Assembly (NCBI GenBank): GCA_943735955.1
Contig: OX030965.1
Span: forward strand, 6,587,503-6,651,502
Origin: Piscicola geometra
Taxonomy: Eukaryota; Annelida; Clitellata; Hirudinida; Piscicolidae
Reading direction: 5' to 3'
DNA: 64,000 bases
Shown piece after piece: positions 12,701 to 25,100 of this stretch (position 1 is its first letter; every line of letters starts with the position of its first letter). The notes below the pieces were generated by a model. The model saw only the letters and a program-made list of their open reading frames with translations. It searched no databases and was not told where the DNA came from. The position numbers were made by a program, and so were the translations under genes.

Positions 12701-15700
12701 AAGAAGAGGAATGTGATGATGACGAAGACTGCGATGATGATTTGAAAGGCCCCGACGAGGCAAAATGTTGCGCGAAGCGTGTGTTTGTTGAAATAGCCGA
12801 AGATGAGTCCGAAGGCAGCTTCAAGGGCTCAGAGGAAGCCAGCAAGAACGAGTCGATGCCCTACTATTCAGTGCAGCCAGGAGGACTCACCTACGAGGAG
12901 CAGATAGAGCTGATCAAGAAGTATTCAATGGACGATAAGCCACGAAACGTCTCGAGCAGCGCCAGCACCCATGTGAAGATTGAAGAGCCAATACAGCGCG
13001 ACGAAAGCCCTTCTCCGAAGTTTAAGCATTTCAGAAATGACAATAAAATAAATGAGCCAAAGATGACTAATACAAGTAGAGCTCACATGGAAAAGGTAAA
13101 AAGTTACATTATTTATTTATTTAAATTTAAAAATTGAATTATTTAATTAACAATCACATTTTTTAATTTTTACTGCTTATTTCTCATTTTAAAGCAGAAA
13201 AAAAGAAAGCGGATCAATAGTAGTGAGCTATCATTAAACAGAAAGAAACCTTTACTCGAGCGAGAGAAAAATATAAAACCTCTAAAGGCAGTATCAATGA
13301 AGGATAAAATCAAGCAAAAGTTGATAGACCGTCAAAATCAAATGTTAAATGGAAACAATTCTATCGACCCAAAGAAAAAGCAAGAGTTTTACAGAAATGT
13401 GACATTAAAGGAGGAAACGAGTTTTAATTGTGGAGATAAAAAAACAAATGACAGACACAATTCTAGAAACTCAAAAAAAGAAGTTTTAAGAGCAAAAAGC
13501 AGCAATGACTCTTTAACGCAAAGCTCCAGTAAGTCCAGAAAAAAGTTTGGAAAAAAATTTAAATCGAAAGAAAACAAATCTGGGAAATTTGAGTTTGAAG
13601 GTTCGAGTCCATTCGCCCTAGGGGACTATGAGACTTTCCCTGTTTCCATGCCTCAGTTAGAAGCGAGGCACAGTTTCAGCATTGGCGAAAAGTTTATTCA
13701 AAAGGATGCTGGCTTTTATACTAAACCCGAAAATGTTTGGAAGAGTTTAGAATTTGATACGAAAAAAAGAGAAAAACGAGAAAAACGAAAAGAAAGAGAG
13801 AGCATGGGTGAAGTTGTGACGCCTTCTGAAAAATCTCGAGACTCTAGGTCGAGTAGAAAAAGGCGTGAAACGAAAAGAAGGGAAATTAAAAACAAAACTT
13901 TAAACGAGTTGTCAAAAAATAAGAGTTTCACTGGAGACGAATCAGAAAATAATACTCCGTTGTTACCTAAACTAAAAGCGCAAAAAAATACAAAAGAAAA
14001 TACCAAAACCAAAAGCGTTTCAAAGAATGAAACAAAGATTCTAAAGGAATCAAAAAAACTTCCAACTGGTAAAACTTCTCCGCGAAAGACTTCAAAAAGA
14101 CGATCTAAGAGTGGCTCGTCACGTTCGAACAGTCTGAAAAGTGTCTCGTTTGCCAGCCCTTTGGAGTCAGACAACATGTCTTCCCGATCTCCTTCTCCTG
14201 TTCATGCCAAAAGAAATGCTGCTTCAAAAAAATACCCTCCGAATTTACTTTCTAGAAACTCTCCTCATTTTGAATTTCTTAATAGATGGACTATAGATAA
14301 TCAGAAAAGCAAAAAAATTTCATCTTTTTCTTTTAAAAAAGAGCCCTTTGAACAGCCTCGCGTTGCAAACTCGCCACGGAATCTTTCGCCTTCACCAGAT
14401 GAACGTTGCAGTTCAAGACGCTCGATACTCAAGAAAAGTAATTCACCAGAAAAACGAAATAAGGAAAACGACTCTACGAACCCGAGAGAGAAAAAAGAAG
14501 AAAAATTGAGCCGACGATCAGCAGAAAAAAGAAACAATTCTGAAAAGAAACATCGTCATAAAAGTCATTCGTCTGTCAGAAGTTCTTCTTCAAGAAAAAG
14601 TAGAGATTCTAAATTGAAAGAAAAAGCCGAAAAAAAGAATGACACCAGAAGGGAAAACCAGAGTAAAGAGCGCTTGAAGAATGGTGTTGGGAGGGATGTC
14701 AAGGATGGAAGTAAAAGACGAGATGTCAATTGTTTGCAGAAGAAGTCAGAACAAAAACCTCAGCGTGTACGCAAGAGCAGTGGTAACGAAACACTGAATA
14801 CAGATAGAAAAAAGAGTGATCGAAACAAGGTTGAGAAACCTGCCAAACAGAAAGAAATTGCAAAGTGTAAAAAAGTAAGAAAATCTACAAGGAGCATCAA
14901 GTCTTATAAGAAAAGTGTTTTGAACAGCAAGAACGGAGGGTCAGAAGGGAAAAGGAAAAATGACCAAAAATCGAAAAAAGCTGCCACCGAAATATCTATT
15001 CAAATAATTGGCAAGGACAAAAAGAAATCCGATAAATTGGTCCAAGACCTTTTACACGCGTTGACTACTACCGATCTGGCCGATGGTGAGAATAAAGAAA
15101 ACAAAAATAGAACAAAAACGAAGAGTGAAAATGAAAAAAACACAACTTCAAAAAAATTAAAAACAACTCAAAAACAAAAACGTGTTTTGAGGAATGGAGA
15201 CGTAAATGATGAAGAAGAAAAATACAGTCAAAGTTTTAACCAAAAATTTAATAAACTAGTCGCCAGAGGGAAGTATTTCAACAATAGAAAAAAAGCTGAA
15301 GAAGACGATGACTTCGAGGATGAATGGCTGGACTACGAGAATGACGAAGCGTATTATGGAGGGTGCAGAGGTGGTCGAATCAGCCTCCAAAAGCCCGCTT
15401 CAGCCCTGTACGAAGAGAAGAGGAGACTCGAGAAAGAGATGAGTGAAGTCGACGAAATCCTCGGGAGGTTTAAGCACGGAAGATTAAAGGAAACTGCTGG
15501 AATGCAAGAGAGCTCGCGCAGTGTTCATTTGGGAAGAGCTACTAAATCTATCCTCCGAAAGCCGTTGAGTGCTGGGAAAAATGCTGCAGTGAAAAAAAGA
15601 GTTGTCAATCGTTTAGCTATGAAACCAAATCAAAGAGGGAATAACAGTAGAAACAATCCAAGAAACTTGATGGAGGAGGATGCTCATTGGGAAGATGAAG

Positions 15701-15822
15701 AGGATGAAGATGAAGATGGGATTGATGATAGGAATGTTCACGGAAGGGATGGATTTGATAGTGAAGATTCGATTCAAGAGTTCTTTGAGTATGATGGTGA
15801 TTTTGTTAGTTTCGATTATTAG
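9769..15822 (+). CDS. giant Lys/Ser-rich protein with a Cys-Pro-Cys-Cys domain (unrecognised)
   Basis: I do not recognise a family. Exons 9769-13095 and 13198-15822 join in phase 0 (102-bp GT-AG intron) into 1983 aa with no signal peptide or TM segment. In order: a charged N-terminus; Lys-rich repeats of the form ESKKEKKC (about residues 400-527); a Cys-dense domain (about 584-931) with CNPC/CCxPCC repeats split by a Thr/Pro linker (about 764-797); a poly-Glu/Asp run; then a Lys/Arg/Ser second half with SILKK and SILRKP motifs, KSVSF (a possible PP1-docking RVxF), a short coiled coil (EEKRRLEKEM) and an acidic end. The Cys-Pro pattern resembles keratin-associated, ODF1 and Mst84D/87F sperm-tail proteins in composition only. 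Start uncertain: an ATG at 9761 in another frame encodes MTYDFPCETSDQKLLEWLL and stops after 38 codons, so a frame change or missed 5' splice is possible. A similar giant lies at 19163-26008 on the other strand. Confidence 0.8.
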
Positions 15823-16619
15823 TAATTCTACTTCATCATTCACAGCATGCTAATTATCCGATTGTCATCAATATCGTCAGAAATATTGTTGTTGGCCCCA
15901 ATTTTTATTTATTTGTTCATCCCTAAATAAATAAATATAAAATACTTTTGTTTGTAATATCGGATTTAAAGTGGAAAAGTATTAAACCCATATTTTCAAT
16001 CAACAATGGAATATTTTGCATTTAAAATAATTTAGACCCAAAAACTTGTGAAATTATTTATTTCTCTTATCAAAAGCATGAGTGAGTGAATGAGTGAAAA
16101 AACACTCACAAATTAAATTAAATTTTTCATTAAGAATTAATTTGAAAGTCAATTCGAAACTCTTCCCTGACAAGCTAATGTAAAAAGAAGTAATGTGAAT
16201 CGAAGTTGGCAAAGAATGATTGCTTGAGGATTCGTTTGAAATGAGATTTTTTTCATTCACCGATAAAAAAAATTTACGAACCGACAACGGGACTATTCTT
16301 CAAAATAATTTTTCATTCACTTTCCAACATAAATATTGACTCTTGCTATCTGACTGACATATCAATAAAAAAATAATTTATACATTTCACTAAACATAGC
16401 CTTTTTGTTTTGGACGAACAAATGCCACAACACCCTTTTGTTCGCTCTCCCCTCAACTTTTCTATTTAAACAGCCAAGGAATTTTCACTAACATCTCATT
16501 TTTGGTAATTTAAATAATCATTCGCAAAAGGCAAGTATTTATAAAATATTTTGTCTTATTTCACGATTATGATAAATTTTTTTATATTAAATAAAATTTC
16601 TAATTTTTATTTTTCAGAA
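15823..16619. other. intergenic region and likely promoter/5' UTR of the carbonic-anhydrase-like gene
   Basis: A TATTTAAA near 16463 could be a TATA-type element. The ATG at 16620 is preceded two bases upstream by TTTTCAG, so a 5' UTR intron probably ends there, with a non-coding exon between about 16490 and 16531. Otherwise AT-rich and featureless. Confidence 0.45.
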
Positions 16620-18480
16620 ATGATTTCCTTGATCTGTAGCACTCTTCTTTCTCTTTTCATATTGGGAGCCAACGGAAAAGGTAGTTGCAAAAACGGGTTT
16701 TTATTTTTTAATAGATTATATTTTATTAAAAACACAAAAAAGCTCGAATTTATATACTTTTTCACACTTTGAAACATCATGTAAGAAGTGTAAAAAATTT
16801 CTCAATTTGATTTGAGATTAAACTTTAATCCTAAAGTCCTAATTCATCGTTTATTCCTTCCCAGATGACGTGTTCAACTCCAATTGGGCCGCCTTTCCCA
16901 AGTGTCTACAAGGTCAAGCCCAATCTCCAATTGATATCGTGAGTGCCGATGCTGTTTACGATGCCGAGAAAGGCAAAGTGGACTTTAAGTGGGAAACAGG
17001 CGACTCTGTGCAGAAAGTCTTCGTTGAGAATGATGGAGAAACAGGTTAGCTTCAGTTGATTTGGGTCTTCTTGCAGTATGACATTCTGAATTACATCTTG
17101 ATTACAGATTTCATGAAAAACACATAAATATCATAAGCTTAATGCAATTGATTCCACTATAATTATTGTTCATAGTTTTTCAAATACATTCCTAGCGAAC
17201 TAACTCTAATTATAATTATAAAATTCATAAAAATGCAGTGTTCATCACTGCCGAGACATTCAGCGAAAAGACGGTCCTGGACACTGGCACCTTCTTCGTC
17301 CACCTCATCAACTTCCACTGGCCCAAACCTGGCGGCAAAGCATCAGAACACGCCATTGATGGCACCAAATTCGACGGAGAGGTTCTTAAACCTTAATACA
17401 AACTTGAATGTTACATTCTATATTTTAATTGCATATCTTTAAAGATGTTCTGAATTACTTGAAGATGAAATTAGTTTTCTGATCACCCTAATTATGAGGA
17501 TCAAAAGCGATCAGTATAAGGTAAGAAACTATTCCCTCACAGATCGAGTTCATTCACGCGAAGGAAGGAATCACAGACCTTGAGAGGGCCTTTGACAATG
17601 AGGGGGATGCTATCGGCGTTTCAGTCCTTCTGGAGGTTAACTTCAACTGAAAATTCAAGATTTTATAAAATTGAAAAAATAAATAAATGTTTAAAAGCTT
17701 TAAAATTTATTTTTATTTAAATTTTGTTCGTTTAAATATTGACCGGTACATCGAAACAACAGGAAGATCCTACCCTCGAAGAAGATATCGAAGGAATTGA
17801 ATTTTTGAAGTCTCATTTAGAAAAGATTGTGGGAGCAGGTATAAAAAAAATAACCTTTCGTTGAAACTTGTCAGATATCTTTTTACATTTAAAAAAAATT
17901 AATTTTCAAAATGATTCTTAAAAAGTTGAAAAGTGTGCATTTACAGTTAAATTTCAACCTTCCACAACAGAAACTTCTGTGGAAATTCCATTCGTGGGAA
18001 AATCTTTGTCTCTGAAGAAGTTCATTCCAGGAGACGGGGCGTTCTACAGGTACACAGGCAGCAACACAGTGACCGCGTGTGTGGAAGGGATGGAGAGAAT
18101 CGTTTTCAAAGACACCATCAAAGTCACCTCGGCTTTGGTAAGTCTTAAATATTGAAGTTGGAATTTTGTGAAATACTTTTAAATATTTTTCAGTAAAATT
18201 TAATATTAAAATAAATTAATATTAAAATTTTGTTCAAGTTCCTTTAGCTTCATATCAAATTTATTAAATCTCGCTCTCATTCCATAAAAATAGACTTCAT
18301 TAGAGTTCACTAATGGTTTTTAAATCTTTCAATTTTTGATAATTTCTCATTGCATTATTTCTAAAGTTCGCCAAGCTGAGAAAGGTGAAGGCGAAGGTGG
18401 GTGGAGGTTTCTTGGAGGAATCCTTCAACAGGGACCTGCAAGCTTCGAATGGCAGAACCGTCTACAAATCATGGAAATGA
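16620..18480 (+). CDS. secreted carbonic-anhydrase-related protein, probably inactive
   Basis: Alpha-carbonic-anhydrase fold with a signal peptide (MISLICSTLLSLFILGANG), so secreted or lumenal. Seven exons: 16620-16680, 16865-17044, 17239-17381, 17543-17635, 17763-17838, 17947-18137, 18367-18480. All are GT-AG, phases close, 285 aa. Family landmarks: GQAQSPIDIV, SEHAIDGTKF, GSNT and IVFKDTIKV. Alignment to human CA2 numbering puts Asn105 at zinc ligand His94, Glu130 at zinc ligand His119 and Glu79 at the proton-shuttle His64; only the His96 equivalent (His107, in INFHW) remains. Two of three zinc ligands are gone, so CO2 hydration is unlikely. That is the pattern of the CA-related (CARP) proteins, which act as binding modules, although vertebrate CARPs VIII/X/XI differ in which ligands are lost. 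It sits between two Cys/Lys-rich giants. The family call is firm; the role is unknown. Confidence 0.9.
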
Positions 18481-18526
18481 AGACTTCAGCTACCAATAAC
18501 TATTGAATATAATGAATACAATCAAT

Positions 18527-18532
18527 AATAAA
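18527..18532 (+). promoter_or_regulatory. AATAAA poly(A) signal
   Basis: Canonical AATAAA 47 bases after the stop codon of the carbonic-anhydrase-related gene. Confidence 0.6.
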
Positions 18533-19162
18533 ACTAATAATAAGGATAACATTTATTTGAAATATTAGTTCTTTTAGATGATAATACATATTTTGTTATG
18601 TTAAGGTTATTTTTTAGTGTTTAAGTTTTTGGGAATACGGTAAATATTTGAATATTTTAAATGAATATTTTGGATTTAAGAGTAATTATTTGTTGCAAAA
18701 ATAAATCTTTGAATCATTATATTTCGTCAAAGCATAAAAACTTCAAACCAATCGCAATATAACTCCTGAAACGGCACAAAAGAATAACTTATTTTGTATT
18801 TTATAAACTAAAATGCTCATCTTAGATTTAATTGTCAAGCATACTTTGATATGTAAATCCGAAGCAAGAATTACCTTCGATAATTTGGTTACTACCTTAT
18901 AACACGGAACTTAATTGTAAACTTTTTTCTAATCATAAAATATTTAAACTTGATATATTATAAAAATTAAAAACTTGAAGCTTTTAAAAAATAACTTCAA
19001 AACTTTTTATGAGATGGAATAATGTGATAACCGGTATCAAAACCAATATTTTTAAAACCCAAATTTCAACCATCCTTGTAACAGCATAAACCCAAATACT
19101 TTATTCATAAAAAATGAAATAGCAAAACTATAAAGTTATAGAATTTTTTATATATATTAGTT
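18533..19162. other. AT-rich convergent intergenic spacer
   Basis: Separates the 3' ends of the plus-strand carbonic-anhydrase-related gene and the minus-strand gene ending at 19163. I see no gene or repeat. Confidence 0.6.
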
Positions 19163-22100
19163 TCATTTAAATAGGAAACTCCCGTTGTTTCGGTCAGTCA
19201 GCGACTTGACCTTCATGCTCTTCGGATCAAGCAAGTAGCCCTCGCCAGTGGCACTGTCTCTCACCACCTTGCCCGGTCCATCGTCCCAGCACTCACACGA
19301 CTCGTTGGGCTGGCAGCACTGCAGCGACGGACACTCGAACAACGAGGACTCTTTCACGATCGATAGTTTGTGGTTTTGTGGACACTCGATGTGAATGAAA
19401 CTGCGGGTTTGTTGGAGTTTTATGTTTTTAATTTAGATCCATTCAGAAAAGTATTTAATTTGTATGAAGATAAAAATGAAGTTTGATATTCCAATACATT
19501 AATATAGCTTCAGAGTTTAAAATTTAATGATTGATTTAACTTAAAAGAGAGTTTCACTGGTTTAAATTTTGGCCCAAGAAATTGTTTCCGTTTCAAATGG
19601 TGTTTCAATAAATAACCCGATTTAATGAGTTCGATACATAATTGAACTGAAAAGCCTCCTGCACACAACGAACCGTCTTGTACGTTCAATCACGGGATCC
19701 AAGCAGCCAGGACAGAGTCTTCTGCACCTAGTAGTGAAGCCTGGCAGCTTGAAAAGTTTCCTGTTACCCTCTCCACACGCCATGCCGCCGGGCAGCAGTC
19801 TTTCAATTCCAACGTCGGTAAGCGATTGTTCACTCTCTTGACTGCTTTGAATGCTGCTTCTTTCGTCGTGCCTTTTAAGGTTTTTAGATGTTTCAAAACG
19901 CCTTCTAGAAGACAATCTTCTGCTCCTATTGGATGGAGATCTACTGGATCGTCTACAGCTTTCTCGGTTGTTGTGCTTGGAAAGGTTTAAATCCCATTTG
20001 AGAGTATTCCCAGGCTTGCGAACAGAATCTTTCGGTAACCACGTGTTGCCTGATTCTGAAATCTCGGTTTCGTCTAGGTTAGAGAGTTTCGACTCACCCA
20101 ATATAGGGGCACTGGCCGACAGCTCACTCCCGTTGATTCGAGAAGATTTCCTCAGAATGGAATCGTTTAAATAATTCGATCTGTCCAACTTTTCTGGTTC
20201 ATTTTTGCTGCAAAACATTTTATCGTTCACTCCCCAGGTGGAGCCAAGCTTTCCCTTGAAAGGGCAGCAGTTGAGACGACAAGCAGGCTGACCAGGTTTC
20301 TTGCAGCAACAACCTTCGGCACAACGAGATCTGCATTTCGGACACAACTCCAGAATGAACATATCATCGTCGTAGTCACAATTGCCTGGACTGGTGTCTT
20401 CTTGACAGATCATCAGCTTTTTGGCGCCAGTTTTGCTGCTGGGCAGGATGATTGTGCACTTCACTCCATTGCTCCTCGCTTGGATGCGCCTCTCGAGCAG
20501 GCCTGCGTTGTTGTCTGGGTTGAGACACCTCCACTGGTTGTCTTGCACCTTCAGCGAACTCCTCAGCGAACTCCTCAGCGAACTCCTCAGCGATTCTCCA
20601 CTCGAGTTTCTTCTTTTGGCGTTCGAGTAAGTCTCATTTTTTTCTTCGTTGCTATACTCACGTATAACACTCTCCTCCATGCTCTTCGCTCGTTCCGCCA
20701 TTCTTTGCTGCTCTTTTTCTATTTGCGCTCTTTCTTTTTCTTCCAACCTTCTGAGTCTTTCCTTCATTCTATTTTCTTTTTCTTCCCATTCTTTCATTTC
20801 TCTTTCTTGTTTTTCCCTCTCAAACAACTCCTTTTTGAGCTCTTGTCTCTCCTTCCACAGAACTTCACTGAAAGAAGATGAATTGTGATTTGCATCTCCT
20901 TTATAGCTTTCTCTGTTACGAGGACGATTATTTGAGACATTTGAGATTTCTTTCAGAGCGCTTGAAGGAATATGTTTAGAAGGAGGGTTGTGGTGGTCAA
21001 TGAAGGGTCTGCCATACAAACCATTGTGGTTTGCAATGTTTGCAAGTGACTGTTGTGGAAAAAACAATGAGTCGTGGGGGCGAAAGTTGTGCGAGGAGAA
21101 TGGTTTGTGAGAAGGAAGGGCGCGTTGAGAAGAGGAAGGGAAGTAGTTTTCATGTAGCGGGGGAGGGTAGTTATGGTGCCTGATGGAATCTTTTGTGTAG
21201 GGAGACAGTGATGGCAAGTAGTGGTACTTGTGTAGTTTGATGTCTTCTAGAAGAGATTTGAGTTGTCTCGATTTTTCAAGAATGCTATCTTGGTGTGTTG
21301 GAGGATTGCGGTACAAAGATGGGCTCAGGGAAGTGAGCTGGTTTGGAATGTTGTTTGCAACATCTTCAAACTGGAAGCTTTCCTCTCTTCCGTTGCTATT
21401 GTTTCTGTTCCTCAAAACTGTTTCCAACTGATGAAGGCGTTCTCTTTTCACTGCTTTCCACTCTTCCATCTCCCTCTCGAAACGCTCTTTTCTCAATAAT
21501 TCTTTGGTTCTTGTCTCCTTCAAGCTCTTTCTAACACAATCACCCACATCGGGATGGGAGGTGTAGGGAGAGGCTAACAAGGAGTCAAATGACATGTTAT
21601 CATAGGGATCTGTCCTCCTAGAGGGACCTGTGTGTGGCAGGTGTGGATAGTAGTAGGGAGAGTTGTAGAGTTTACTTTTAGAGTGTTGTTCCAAAAGCAT
21701 TTGAATGTGGCGTTGGTGTGGTGAGAGGTAATGGTTGTCGAAGTGGTGTATTGGTGGGTGGTTCAATTTCATGTCGAAAGATCTTGAAAGGTGTGGTGAT
21801 GGTGTCTCGGGGTAGTATGATGGGTTGAAGGTTTCTGAATGGAAAGAGTCGTGAGGTTGGTCGTACAGGTGTGGCGAGTGGTGGAATAATTGGGAGTTTT
21901 GATAGGGTGATGGGTGTTGTGGAGAGGAGTGGAACGAGTCGTGAGAGTGATGGTTAGGAAAAGTAGGAGGTTGAGGGAGGGTAGGGCCGTCGAAAGATTT
22001 GGGATAAGAAGTCTGTGATTGTGAAGGCAAAGATACTTCATTGCCCTGAGGAGTCATTGGAAGGTTTGTTGGTTGGCGAGGTCGTTTTTGATGCGATGTT

Positions 22101-25100
22101 TGTGTTTGATGTGAACGTGTCTGTTGTGTTTGTTGATTTGGTTGAGTTGTTTGGATTGGTTGACTGGGTTGTGATGGTTGAAGCGGTTGAGTGGGATGTG
22201 GATGTTGTAGTGGTTGATTGGCATGTGTTGGTTGATTAGGCTGTGTTGGTGGGAATTGTTGAGTAGGTTGTGTTGGCTGGAGTTGTTGATTGGGATGGGT
22301 TGGTTGGAGTTGTTGATTGGGATGTGTTGGTTGGAATTGTTGGGTAGGTTGTGTGGTTTGTATATGTTGGTGAGGTTGCGTATGCGGCTGGAAAAACTGA
22401 GTTGGTTGTGAGTTTTGAAATTGTTGAGAATTTGGGAATGATTGATGTTCTGGAGACTGTTGGGGAGGCTCAAAGGCTTGGAACTGGTGAAAGTTTGGCA
22501 GTAAGTCGAGTTCATTGAGGTCAAAGTTGCGAAATGTAGGAAAGAGTTTGCTTTTTTGGTTGTTTATTTGTAATGGATGCGGAAAACTGTTGAAATTGTT
22601 GTTGCCATTTTCGTTGAAACTGTTTATATGAATGGTTACATGATTTTCTATGTTTTCAGTTTCTACTCTTTTCTTATATTTTTCGTCTTCAACTTTTGTT
22701 TCGAGGCTCTTCCCGTTGTCACTTTCGGGTTTAGAAGGAGCAGAAGGAAGAGAACACTGGTCTCCATGGTGGTTATTGCGGCATTTCGGCAGCTGTTCTT
22801 CGCTGCTTTCAGTGTCTGGTTGAACAAGACGACATCCACACGATGGATAGTATGGAGCTAGAGAACAGTGGTTAGGATACTTAGTTCTGTGTCGATCTTT
22901 CTTTTTAGATTTTTCTAAGTTTTGGCTCTTCGACTTGGAGCTTCTGTTTGCACTTCGTCTTTTTGAACCATGGCTCTTTCCATGTCTCCTTTTGCTTTTC
23001 GATTTACCTCCTTTGTTTCCGTTATTATTGTCATTATCGTTTCTGAACTTTTTTTCGTTACAATCTTCTTTGTTGTTGTTACTGCGAACATTTTTTTCAT
23101 AGCCTTTTATGAGCAATGTTTTCACATTTCCTCGCCTATTTTCCCGCAATGGATGCAGAAATCTGTTGAAATTGTTGTTGCCATTTACGTTGGAAGTATT
23201 TAGGTGAACGGTCGAATGATTTTTTATGTTTTCAGTTTCTCCGTTGTTTTCATTCTTCTCTTCTTTAATTTCTGCTTCTATGCGTGCGTTGTCACATTCG
23301 GGTTTAGAAGGAGCAGAAGGAAGAGAACACGGGTCTCCATGGTGGTTATTGCGGCATTTCGGCAGCGGTTCTTCGCTGCTTTCAGAGTCTGTACAACATG
23401 GATTACGATAGCGAGGTCCACAACACGGACCGACAAAGTATGGAACTAGAGAACATTGATCAGGATAATTAGGTCCGTGTCGAATTTTTGGCTTATACGG
23501 CTTTGGTCCCCCTGAGTTTTGACTTCTTGGTTTCGACTTTGAGCTTTTTTTTGCACTTCGTCTTTTTGAACCATGGCTCTTTCCATGTTTTCTTTTACTT
23601 TTCGATTTACCTCCTTTGTTTCCGTTATTATTGTCATTATCGTTTCTGAACTTTCTTTTGTTATAATCTTCTTTGTTGTTGTTACTGCAAATATTTTCTT
23701 TATAGGCTTTCTTGAGCATTGTTTTCACATTTCTTGGCCTCTTTTCTCGCAAGCGTTCATTTAGTTTCGGAATGCAGTCATTTAGTTGGGAAGACGAAAA
23801 AGCTTTGGTGACTTTTTCAGAAGCATGAAGTAATTGATGTTCAAAGACTTGGAACTGGTGAACTTTTGGCAGTAAGCCGGGTTCATCGGGATCAAAACTG
23901 CGAAATGTAGAAAACAACTTGCTTTTATGGTTGTTTATTTGTTTTAATGGAAACCTGTTGGATGTGATGATAGCATTTCCGTTGTAATTATTTGCATTGG
24001 TTGTCAGATGCTTATGTTTGCTTTCAGTTTTTTCATCTGTGGTACTATTTTTCTCTTCAGTACTCGTATTCTTTATATTGTTAAATCCAACGTGGTTTTG
24101 TTCTTTGTCTCCAGTATCAAGTCTGCTGGAGCTTTTTATACAGCCCCCTGGTGAACAAATTTTATTCGATGTAGATTCAAACGTTTCCGCTCTCTCTTCA
24201 GGGTCTCTTTGTATCAGTTCTTCTTTTCTGCTTTCTATGCAAACTTTACCACATTGAGCGTTGAATAACTCAGAAGGAGCCTGGTCTCCTTGGTGATTAT
24301 TTCGGCCTTTCCGGTTTTCTCGGCAGCAGTCATTTTCCTCCAATCTTGGAGGCGGGGGAGCGTATGAGCAGCAGCAGCAGCAGCAGCACGGGTCGTAACA
24401 GCATTGGTTTTGAGGTTGGTGGTTGTGTTGGCAACAATCATCTTCGTCCTTGTTTTCTTCTGGCTCAGAACCTTTATTTTTACTTTTTCTATTACTGCTA
24501 TTCTTTCTTTTGTTACCTTTGTTCCCTTTGCTCCCTTTGCTCCCTTTGCTCCCTTTGTTCCCGTTGTTATTGTCATTTTTGTTTCTGAACTCTTTTTCAC
24601 TAATAACATTTTCTTTAAACGCTTTCAAAAACATTGCGTTTCTTCTCACTTCGCTGGGCATCTGTTCTCGTCTGTTGAAGCTTTCGAGAGATTTGAGAAA
24701 ATAACTTTTTAGCGGAGAAGTCGAAGGTGCACTGGGCACTTTTGGAGATATCAGCAAGGTTTTTAGATTTTGAGATTGCGTTGTTTGGGATGGTAGAGTT
24801 TGTTTAAGTTGTTGAGAAGCATGGATTAATTGATATTCTGGAGACTGTTGGGATAGTTCAAAGGCTTGGAACTGGTGAAAGTTAGGCAGTAAGTCGAGTT
24901 CATTGAGATCAAAGTTGCCAAATGAAGAAAAAAGTTTGCTTTTTTGGTTGTTTATTTGCTTTAATGGATGCACACTTCTGTTGGAATTGTTGCTAGCATT
25001 TTTGTGGCACTTACTTGCATTCATGGTCGAAAGATCATCGATGCTTTCAGTTTCTTCATTTTTAGAACCATTTTCTCCTTCAACACAGCGCTTCTCTGTG

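Noticed and set aside
11518..12845. Several minus- and plus-strand frames over the Cys-rich exon
   Set aside because: Shadows of the coding frame caused by skewed TGT/TGC codon use.
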